Shown: one piece after another, positions 1 to 5,339 of the stretch | Numbering within the stretch: the first letter of the stretch is position 1 | How the letters are laid out: each line of letters starts with the position of its first letter | Assembly: GCA_002748285.1 (NCBI GenBank) | Contig: PDSA01000013.1 | Span: 1-64,000 of the forward strand | Direction of reading: 5' to 3' | Length of the DNA: 64,000 bases | From: Rhodobacterales bacterium | GTDB lineage: Bacteria > Pseudomonadota > Alphaproteobacteria > Rhodobacterales > Rhodobacteraceae | Made by a program: the position numbers and the translations under genes | Notes under the pieces: model-generated | Told to the model about the DNA's origin: nothing | What the model saw: only the letters and a program-made list of their open reading frames with translations | Databases searched by the model: none

Positions 1-94
1 GCTTCACACCTTTGACGCGGCGCGCCCGCCTTTTGGCCCTGAATGAGGCCAGCTCTTCCGGCGAAAAGAAGGGTTCTATTGATCTGTCAGCCAT
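1..94 (-). CDS. Partial phage-type small protein (N-terminus only)
   Basis: Seen: an open frame enters from the left edge and its ATG is at 94, overlapping the TGA of the upstream gene in the usual ATGA arrangement. A GGAGG-like ribosome site precedes it. The visible 31 residues begin MADRSIEPFFSPEELASFR and then become strongly basic (several Lys/Arg pairs). It is the third gene of a leftward operon behind the immunity region. I do not recognise the family. Its place and basic charge would suit a small DNA-binding early protein such as an excisionase or replication factor, but that is inference only. Confidence 0.6.
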   Translation of the reverse strand, partial: MADRSIEPFFSPEELASFRAKRRARRVKGVK

Positions 95-447
95 CACGCA
101 GCCTCCTTCTTACTGGGGGTGGGACGGGGGATGTCGGCAGGCCATTCGATTTCTTGATCCGGCCAGTGATCAGAGAACCACTGGAATACCTTTTGCGCTG
201 TTTTTAGCGTGCAACCGCCGCCCCTATTCAGACGGTCAAAAAATTTGCCATCTCCGCGCACCAAATAGGATACCCGCCAATGGGTGCGGTTTGTGTGCTG
301 GGCATACATATCGGCCAGGGCTATCAGGGCATTTTTCTGGTCTACCTCAGGTGATTGATTGACGGCCAAGGCTAGGACCGCACCCCGCAAGGCTTCAACT
401 GCCTGCAATGTCGCGTCAATTTCTGACTGGATTTCAGGACGGATCAT
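94..447 (-). CDS. Phage early protein, paralogue of the next gene upstream
   Basis: A 117-residue protein of unknown function. Its C-terminal ~75 residues align with the whole of the upstream product: both have LA-[ED]-x-Y-x-QH near the start, then FFD[QR]L, a Gly-rich turn (GGG/GGN), a helix ending in WFS, a WP, and a final WP-x-[ED]-I-x-RP. The N-terminal ~35 residues are an extra Ala/Leu-rich helix. The ATG at 447 overlaps the upstream stop by one base and the TGA overlaps the next gene's start, so the three genes are translationally coupled. The FFD-loop-helix core resembles short Cro-like helix-turn-helix proteins, which would suit its place in the immunity region, but no function is proven. 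Confidence 0.75.
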   Translation of the reverse strand: MIRPEIQSEIDATLQAVEALRGAVLALAVNQSPEVDQKNALIALADMYAQHTNRTHWRVSYLVRGDGKFFDRLNRGGGCTLKTAQKVFQWFSDHWPDQEIEWPADIPRPTPSKKEAA

Positions 448-701
448 TACGCTACCTCCCTTTCGTTTACTGGAGGGCGTTCAATTTCTTTCGGCCAAGC
501 AAGATCAGCGGGCCAGTTGTTGCTAAACCAGCTAATGATTGCTTCGGCGCGATTAACGGTAATGTTCCCACCATTATCGAGCTGATCAAAGAACCCCCCA
601 CGTTTTGCCGCTCTCAGACTGACAGTCTTGCGAGAGTGGTTTCGATGCTGACCGTATATTTCTGCCAGACGCAGGATTTGATATGTGTAATTGGCTTTCA
701 T
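447..701 (-). CDS. Cro-position small protein of phage immunity region
   Basis: An 84-residue product. I place the start at the ATG at 701 (MKANYTYQ) because a longer frame would run through the operators and into the repressor promoter region. It is the first gene leftward from the divergent control region, the position of cro in lambdoid phages. The sequence has a basic central segment (RKTVSLRAAKRG), FFDQL, a Gly-Gly-Asn turn and a helix ending WFSNNWP, compatible with a helix-turn-helix fold. It is a tandem paralogue of the next gene. Its start codon lies inside operator 691-706, so a bound repressor would directly block expression. Confidence 0.7.
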   Translation of the reverse strand: MKANYTYQILRLAEIYGQHRNHSRKTVSLRAAKRGGFFDQLDNGGNITVNRAEAIISWFSNNWPADLAWPKEIERPPVNEREVA

Positions 702-780
702 GCCAATACTTATATTTGGCACATATGCCAATATCAAGACTAAAGTTGCGCGAATCAAACTTTGTTGGCAATTATGCCAA
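691..780. promoter_or_regulatory. Divergent immunity control region with three operators
   Basis: Three copies of one 16-bp dyad are visible: 691-706 (TTGGCT-TTCA-TGCCAA), 716-731 (TTGGCA-CATA-TGCCAA) and 765-780 (TTGGCA-ATTA-TGCCAA). Centre-to-centre spacing is 25 and 49 bp. They fill the 80-bp gap between the leftward Cro-position gene (start 701) and the rightward repressor gene (start 782). The outer copies touch the two start codons. One mismatch in copy one is the only departure from the six-base half-site. The natural reading is a set of repressor/Cro binding sites of the lambda OR type, autoregulating the repressor and silencing the early operon. Confidence 0.85.
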
Positions 781-781
781 C

Positions 782-1459
782 ATGAATAAAGAAGAACTCT
801 TATCCACAATCAAAAAGCGGTTGAAAGAAAAAGGACTTTCAGCAGCGGAGGCGTCCTTGGCAGCCACTGGTAGTCGTCACTTCATCGCAAACATGGGGCG
901 AAGTCGATATGGGATGCCTTCACTTGAGGGGCTCGACAGTTTGGCGCAGGTTCTTGATCTTCAGTTGTATTTCGGCCCCCCGCGCAATATCCCCCCAGCC
1001 CCGGAAGTCGAAGTGGATGATCGCCGTTTCGCCACCATCGCCCGCCATGACGCATCCGCTGCGGCAGGAGGGGGGATGGTCAACTTTGATGCCCCGCCCA
1101 TCGACCATCTGGCATTCTCAAAAAGCTGGTTGAAGCAGAACGGCATTCAGGCCGGGTCTTGCTCGCTCATCAATGCCACCGGGAAAAGCATGGAGCCGAG
1201 TATCTGGGACGGTGATCTGATCATGATCGACCGCCGCAAAACCGAAATCAGAAACCAACGGGTGTATGTTTACAACGACCCCAATGACGGCACCCGCGTA
1301 AAGCGGCTTGAGGTTGTGCCTGGTCACACCATCATCGTGCGCAGCGACAATCCTGATCAGAAACAGTTCCCCCCTGAATACCATACCGGCGAGGCCATGA
1401 ATGCGATCTCGCAAAATATCATTGGCGAAGTGGTCTGGTCAGGGCATAAGTGGACTTGA
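782..1459 (+). CDS. CI/LexA-like phage repressor (HTH + S24 peptidase)
   Basis: A 225-residue repressor. The N-terminal ~65 residues form an XRE-like helix-turn-helix segment (KKRLKEKGLSAAEAS, then SRHFIANM). From about residue 100 there is a LexA/CI S24 peptidase domain with GKSMEPS (nucleophile Ser136) and the general-base Lys174 in TRVKRLEV, a 38-residue spacing close to LexA's. Such proteins bind operators as dimers and inactivate themselves by RecA-stimulated self-cleavage upon DNA damage; the cleavage-site region around residues 90-105 is Ala/Gly rich. The ATG at 782 was chosen because it directly follows operator 765-780 and begins the conserved helix; upstream in-frame codons would overlap the operators. 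Confidence 0.9.
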   Translation: MNKEELLSTIKKRLKEKGLSAAEASLAATGSRHFIANMGRSRYGMPSLEGLDSLAQVLDLQLYFGPPRNIPPAPEVEVDDRRFATIARHDASAAAGGGMVNFDAPPIDHLAFSKSWLKQNGIQAGSCSLINATGKSMEPSIWDGDLIMIDRRKTEIRNQRVYVYNDPNDGTRVKRLEVVPGHTIIVRSDNPDQKQFPPEYHTGEAMNAISQNIIGEVVWSGHKWT

Positions 1460-1481
1460 AACACGTTTAAGGAGATTCTTT

Positions 1482-1811
1482 ATGGCGACTGTCCCCTGCC
1501 CATCCTGTGGCAAAGAAATTTCTGATAAAGCTTTCGATTGCCCGGGTTGCGGGCATCCCATCCGAAAGCCGAAACGCGGTCTGTTTGGCAAACTGTTCAA
1601 GTGGAGCTTCATCCTCTTCAACATCTTCATGGTGTGGTGGCTCGTCGCTGGCACGAATGCCGCGATGGATGGTCAGGAACAATTACATGGCGCTGAGCTT
1701 GCAGGCGCTCAGATTGGCACCGGAATTGGCGTCATGATGATCCTGACATTCTGGGTGATTGGTGATATCATCCTTGGTCTTCTCGTTCTTTTCACACGCC
1801 CCAGCAAGTAA
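1482..1811 (+). CDS. Zinc-ribbon two-helix membrane protein
   Basis: A 109-residue protein that starts MATVPCPSCGKE after an AAGGAG site. Residues ~5-26 form a zinc ribbon (CPSCGK...CPGCGHPI), followed by a basic stretch and two hydrophobic membrane segments (about 45-65 and 80-103). Proteins with this layout are common as uncharacterised inner-membrane proteins. It lies 22 bp after the repressor gene on the same strand and may be co-expressed in the lysogen, so superinfection exclusion or another lysogenic-conversion role is possible. That is inference from position only. Confidence 0.75.
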   Translation: MATVPCPSCGKEISDKAFDCPGCGHPIRKPKRGLFGKLFKWSFILFNIFMVWWLVAGTNAAMDGQEQLHGAELAGAQIGTGIGVMMILTFWVIGDIILGLLVLFTRPSK

Positions 1812-1820
1812 GGAGTTTTC

Positions 1821-2141
1821 ATGTTTAGATTAAGTCTCATCTCTGCCCTGTGTGTTTTACCACTATCTTTGTCGGCCCAATCCTTGGACAGTATGCGTGT
1901 TGCTCAGGAACTGGGGACGCTTTTGGCGGCTGAAAAATTCTGCGGTCTTTCTTACAATCAAGCCGCGATAGGCAAATGGATAGATGAAAACACGGATCCA
2001 TCTGACATGGGCTTTTCCAGCACGCTAACCATGATGATCGAGGGTTCCTCGTTAATGCAAGGTGACATGAGCGAGAGCAGCAAAACGGCACACTGTCGCT
2101 CGATTGAGCGCACTGCGCACCATTACGGTTTCATTGAATAG
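1821..2141 (+). CDS. Small secreted protein of unknown function
   Basis: A 106-residue protein with a clear Sec signal peptide (MFRLSLISALCVLPLSLSAQS, cleavage probably after SAQS or nearby). The mature part of ~85 residues has two cysteines (FCGL and AHCRS) that could form a disulfide, and a Met-rich middle (GFSSTLTMMIEG). An AAGGAG site precedes the ATG and the gap to the preceding gene is 9 bp, so the two probably share a transcript. I do not recognise a family. As part of the element next to tRNA-Ser it may be cargo expressed in the lysogen. Confidence 0.7.
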   Translation: MFRLSLISALCVLPLSLSAQSLDSMRVAQELGTLLAAEKFCGLSYNQAAIGKWIDENTDPSDMGFSSTLTMMIEGSSLMQGDMSESSKTAHCRSIERTAHHYGFIE

Positions 2142-2145
2142 TGGC

Positions 2146-2267
2146 AAAATCAGTTCCATGTTATGGGTGGGTAATAGCCACGTTAGCATTCCCTTAACGC
2201 TTTTATTTCATTGGATTTTTTGCAACATGGAACTGATTTTCCAAACATGGTAGGGGATTTCCATGTT
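2146..2267. repeat. Inverted repeats in element/tRNA spacer
   Basis: A perfect 17-bp inverted repeat: AAAATCAGTTCCATGTT at 2146-2162 and its complement at 2224-2240. A second, smaller dyad (AACATGG at 2244-2250, CCATGTT at 2261-2267) follows at once, so the motif AACATGG occurs four times in 122 bp, twice in each direction. The block lies in the 379-bp gene-free stretch 2142-2520 between the last element gene and tRNA-Ser. It could be arm-type integrase or excisionase binding sites, or an operator; no gene was found in the stretch. Confidence 0.6.
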
Positions 2268-2520
2268 CGGAGAATCGCCCGGCACCCCAAAACACCCCTA
2301 AAACGCCGTTAATCCCTTTATAAAACAGGTGTTTAAGCACTATTTGCAAATCACCCGACCAGCCCTCACAAAACGCCCCTTGTGTCAACTAACACTTGTG
2401 TAGCGGATTGCGTTGCAAAATGTGTAGCAAATCAGAGCAAAATGACGGACAACCCAAGGTCATATTCCTGTTAACCTGTTGAATTTACGTCAAAAGATAG
2501 GGCTGGGCTTCAAGAAAATC

Positions 2521-2610
2521 TGGCGGACAGACAGGGATTCGAACCCTGGAGACGGTCTCCCGCCTACACACTTTCCAGGCGTGCGCCTTCGACCACTCGG
2601 CCACCTGTCC
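2521..2610 (-). tRNA. tRNA-Ser (anticodon GGA)
   Basis: Reading the minus strand from 2610, a 90-nt serine tRNA with long variable arm is seen: GGACAGGTGGCCGAGTGG start, anticodon loop CTGGAAA (GGA, reads UCC/UCU), TTCGAATCC T-loop and encoded CCA at 2523-2521. The 3' end faces the phage-like genes at 1-2141. tRNA 3' ends are classic attachment sites, so this gene probably marks the right boundary of that element. The other attachment site would be beyond the left edge of the window. Confidence 0.95.
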
Positions 2611-2664
2611 GTGGGCGTTTTCTAACCTGACTGCCCAGGGCTTGCAAGGCTTGTCTTGTGGTTT

Positions 2665-2856
2665 TCATATTCCATTTTCCCGCAGCCAGGATTTGGCCGC
2701 AGTAAGCGCCTGTATTTGATCTGTGGCGTTTCGATAATCTTGCGCCGACTCGGCTATGGCTCTGCCGCGATTCCACTCCGAGAAGCGGTGCTGTTTGCGA
2801 TGGGATGCTATAGATGTAAAAAGTGGATTTTGTTTCCAATGCTGCAGAGAATCAAC
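2665..2856 (-). pseudogene. Possible gene fragment
   Basis: A 63-codon frame with protein-like composition (for example SEWNRGRAIAESAQDYRNA, ending KSWLRENGI) is open on the minus strand but has an in-frame stop immediately upstream and no start codon I can support. It lies just 5' of tRNA-Ser in the decayed stretch. The family is not recognised; it may be the 3' end of a lost gene. Confidence 0.25.
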
Positions 2857-2867
2857 TTAAAGAATAG

Positions 2868-3166
2868 TTATGCCTACCGCGGTTTGATGCCAAAACGATT
2901 CAGGCCGAGATGGCCAAAGCCGACGTAGATTTCGCCGCTATACGCCCGGGCATGTGCGCAGGGTCATTGCGGACTGATCCCCGCACGACCAAGCTGCAAA
3001 TCGCCATCCCGTGCCGCAGTCATGCCGCGTCGCGGCTGTAACTTGTGATGATGCCGCCAGATTGGCGTCGACGGCGGATCGGGCCGTCAGGGGCGGGCCG
3101 GAAATCGACCTGCAGTACGTTGTCTCGAATGTCCCGTCCGCGGGGCGGGCGCTCGACATTATATAG
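2868..3166 (+). pseudogene. Frameshifted gene remnant ending in repeat copy A
   Basis: Two overlapping plus-strand frames read like one broken protein. The first (about 2868-3041) contains RFDAKTIQAEMAKADVDFAA and ends at TAA; the second (about 3014-3166) contains DDAARLASTADRAVRGGPE and ends ALDII at a TAG inside the TATAGC terminus of the repeat at 3162. No start codon or ribosome site is seen for either. The identity is unknown. It matters mainly because a repeat copy again supplies the stop codon of an upstream frame. Confidence 0.3.
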
Positions 3167-3263
3167 CTGACGGGAGTGGATTTTGATCTCAAAATCCATG
3201 AAGCATCAGCTTAAAATAAGAGACTTATAGCCAAAAGGCACAATCAGAATTGTATCGTTTGGC
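3162..3263 (+). repeat. Dispersed palindromic repeat, copy A
   Basis: A 102-bp copy beginning TATAGCTGACGGGAGTGG. It contains an inner hairpin GGATTTT-GATCTC-AAAATCC (3178-3197), a middle AT-rich part with AAGCATCAGC, and a second dyad GCCAAAAGGCACAATC...GATTGTATCGTTTGGC-like arm (3230-3263). Related copies lie at 24451-24556, 36310-36411 and, in part, 47725-47790 and 3373-3402. Here the TATAGC end supplies the TAG of a remnant plus-strand frame. Confidence 0.8.
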
Positions 3264-3372
3264 CATATTGCGGGCCTGCTGCGTAACCCACGCCGAGTCA
3301 GGGGCATAGGTCGGAGCGCTGCAGAATACGCGGCGGCTGCCGAGATGGATGTCCGCCCAATGGCTGGGGGTG

Positions 3373-3402
3373 TATAGCCAAACGCTATAATCAGCTGATT
3401 AA
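3373..3402. repeat. Degenerate fragment of the dispersed repeat, copy E
   Basis: TATAGCCAAACG followed by CTATAATCAGCTGATTA resembles joined pieces of the larger repeat (its TATAGCC arm and the CTATAATT/CTGATT part), with the middle missing. It is 110 bp beyond copy A and ends another remnant frame with TAG. The match is short, so the assignment is tentative. Confidence 0.4.
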
Positions 3403-3608
3403 CGGGATTTCCGGCCCCGCCCGGCCGATCAGCTTCCATCTCAGCTCGAAGCCAACCGGATGAACGAAGCCAAGGTTGCGACGATCACCATCATTCGCTT
3501 TATTGATGAGATGCCCCAGCACCCCCCCACGACACCGCCGACGATGCAAACGGCGGGATTGGACTGACAATAGGGGGAAGCGCAACCATAAATTGTTGCG
3601 CTGCGGTC

Positions 3609-3640
3609 AAAAAAACGGCCCCGAATGCATCGGGCCCGTT
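3609..3640 (-). terminator. Rho-independent terminator of sco operon
   Basis: On the minus strand AACGGGCCCGATGC is followed by the complementary GCATTCGGGGCCGTT and a run of seven T, a strong intrinsic terminator 49 bp after the scoB stop codon. Confidence 0.85.
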
Positions 3641-3688
3641 CCTATCTCTGCAAAAACCATCGGCCTGTTTTTCAGGCCTCGGTGGCGT

Positions 3689-4315
3689 TTATTCAACCAA
3701 AGTGGCCTCGGTGGCTTCGGCCATTTGCTCGGCGGTGACACCGGGGGCCAGCTCGACCACCTTCAGCCCGCCTTCGACCACATCCAGAACACCCAGATTG
3801 GTGATGACCCGATCCACCACCCCTTTGCCGGTCAGCGGCAGGGTGCATTCCTTCAGTAGCTTGGAATCGCCATGCTTGTTGGTGTGATCCATGATTACCA
3901 CCACACGTTTCACACCAGCCACCAGATCCATCGCGCCGCCCATGCCCTTGACCAGCTTGCCGGGGATCATCCAGTTGGCCAGATCACCGTTTTCGGCCAC
4001 CTCCATTGCGCCCAAAATCGCCATCGCGATCTTGCCGCCACGGATCATGGCAAAGGATTCGGCGCTGTCAAAATAGGCGGTCTGGGGCAGCTCGGTGATG
4101 GTCTGCTTGCCGGCATTGATCAAATCGGCATCCAGATTTTCTTCGGTCGGGAACGGCCCCATGCCCAGCATACCGTTTTCCGATTGCAGCGTCACATTGA
4201 CGCCTTCGGGGATGTGATTGGAAACCATGGTTGGAATGCCGATACCCAAATTGACATACCAGCCATCTTGTAATTCTTGCGCCGCGCGGGCGGCCATTTG
4301 ATTGCGATCCCACAT
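3689..4315 (-). CDS. scoB: 3-oxoacid CoA-transferase subunit B
   Basis: Subunit B of succinyl-CoA:3-ketoacid (acetoacetate) CoA-transferase, moving CoA from succinyl-CoA to acetoacetate in ketone-body/polyhydroxybutyrate use. The 208-residue product shows the CoA-transferase signature QSENGMLGMGP with the catalytic glutamate at about residue 46, NLGIGIPT near the start and the conserved WMIPGK and GMGGAMDLV blocks. The ATG at 4315 (MWDRNQMAARAAQ) is the usual start of the family and has GGAG upstream; the longer frame to 4360 overlaps orf82. It is the last gene of scoA-orf82-scoB. Confidence 0.95.
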   Translation of the reverse strand: MWDRNQMAARAAQELQDGWYVNLGIGIPTMVSNHIPEGVNVTLQSENGMLGMGPFPTEENLDADLINAGKQTITELPQTAYFDSAESFAMIRGGKIAMAILGAMEVAENGDLANWMIPGKLVKGMGGAMDLVAGVKRVVVIMDHTNKHGDSKLLKECTLPLTGKGVVDRVITNLGVLDVVEGGLKVVELAPGVTAEQMAEATEATLVE

Positions 4316-4319
4316 ATTT

Positions 4320-4568
4320 CTAACTCCAGGAGGGGTTTTCCAGGGCGACACGAATATCATCTACCGTGAAGCTTATCAGGTCCAGTTTGTGCATCAGCAT
4401 CATCGCTTTTGCAGTCTCAATGATCAGCGCATTATGCGCCGAAGCGCTTTCATTCGGAAAATGCGCTTCCACCAGAGAACGGGCCTCGGCCACCCAATGG
4501 TAAAACTCCTTTGAGATGCTGGCCCGGTGCTTTTCATAAGCGTCATTCTGGTCGGAAGTTTTGCTCAT
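4320..4568 (-). CDS. Small uncharacterised protein inside sco operon
   Basis: An 82-residue soluble protein, rich in Ala, Glu and His, with predicted helices (YHWVAEARSLVEAHF; IETAKAMMLMHKLDLISF). It starts 9 bp after scoA and stops 4 bp before scoB, and its last codons carry the scoB ribosome site, so it is translated within the operon. The family is not recognised. Position suggests a partner or regulator of the transferase or of acetoacetate/PHB metabolism, but nothing in the sequence proves it. Composition and codon use match the neighbours. Confidence 0.75.
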   Translation of the reverse strand: MSKTSDQNDAYEKHRASISKEFYHWVAEARSLVEAHFPNESASAHNALIIETAKAMMLMHKLDLISFTVDDIRVALENPSWS

Positions 4569-4577
4569 CCCGCCACC

Positions 4578-5273
4578 TTACGCAGCACTAATGGTGCGTT
4601 GTTCGATGCGCTTTTCATGCTCACCCTGAATCAGGCGATGGACATAAATGCCCGGCAGGTGGATGCTGTCAGGATCAAGGCTGCCGGTGGGCACGATCTC
4701 TTCGACTTCGGCCACACAGATCTTGCCGCATTTTGCCGCGGGCGGGTTAAAGTTGCGTGCGGTTTTACGGAAAATCAGATTGCCGGTCTCATCGGCCTTC
4801 CACGCCTTGATGATCGACAGATCGGCAAAAATCCCGTTTTCCAGAATATAGGTTTCGCCGTTGAAATCCTTATGCTCTTTGCCCTCGGCCACAACGGTGC
4901 CAACCCCGGTTCTGGTGTAAAAGCCCGGAATGCCCGCGCCACCGGCGCGCATCCGTTCGGCCAGAGTGCCCTGAGGGGTGAACTCCAGCTCCAGCTCGCC
5001 CGAGAGATATTGACGCATGAATTCAGCATTTTCCCCGACATAAGAGGAAATCATCTTTTTGACCTGCTTGGTTTGCAGCAAAATACCAATACCAAAATCG
5101 TCAACCCCGGCATTGTTCGAGGCGAATGTCAGATCCTTGGTGCCCGCCTGCCGGATTGCATCCAGCAGCAACTCGGGGATACCGCACAGGCCAAAGCCGC
5201 CGGCGGCGATAAACATGCCATCTTTCAGCAGACCATCCAGCGCCTCGGCCGCTGACCCATAAATTTTACTCAC
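4578..5273 (-). CDS. scoA: 3-oxoacid CoA-transferase subunit A
   Basis: Subunit A of the succinyl-CoA:acetoacetate CoA-transferase, partner of the gene at 3689. The 231-residue product begins with [18 protein letters not shown] and contains the CoA-binding [10 protein letters not shown] motif near residue 30 and [13 protein letters not shown] use the GTG at 5273 because GGAAGGA lies 8 bp upstream and it matches the family start; the upstream ATG at 5339 would overlap the end of topA's spacer and adds a non-conserved tail. First gene of the operon, transcribed away from topA's 3' end. Confidence 0.95.
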   Translation of the reverse strand: MSKIYGSAAEALDGLLKDGMFIAAGGFGLCGIPELLLDAIRQAGTKDLTFASNNAGVDDFGIGILLQTKQVKKMISSYVGENAEFMRQYLSGELELEFTPQGTLAERMRAGGAGIPGFYTRTGVGTVVAEGKEHKDFNGETYILENGIFADLSIIKAWKADETGNLIFRKTARNFNPPAAKCGKICVAEVEEIVPTGSLDPDSIHLPGIYVHRLIQGEHEKRIEQRTISAA

Positions 5274-5339
5274 TGATTCATCCTTCCGATTTGGGTTTAT
5301 GCGCCCGACAAGTGTGCCTTGAGACGCGAAATAAGTCAA

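Larger units (their letters stand above)
2611..3608. other. Gene-poor, degraded stretch with remnants
   Basis: About 1 kb between tRNA-Ser and the scoB terminator holds no convincing intact gene. Several short protein-like frames are broken by stops or shifts: a minus-strand piece at 2665-2856, plus-strand pieces at 2868-3166, and a plus-strand piece at 3270-3377 (AGLLRNPRRVRGIGRSAAEY). The last two each end in a TAG inside a TATAGC copy of the dispersed repeat. The most likely reading is decayed cargo left beside an integration hotspot. Confidence 0.5.

Noticed and set aside
2938..3192. 84-codon minus-strand frame in the decayed region
   Set aside because: It runs through repeat copy A and has no motif; the plus strand reads more like protein here.
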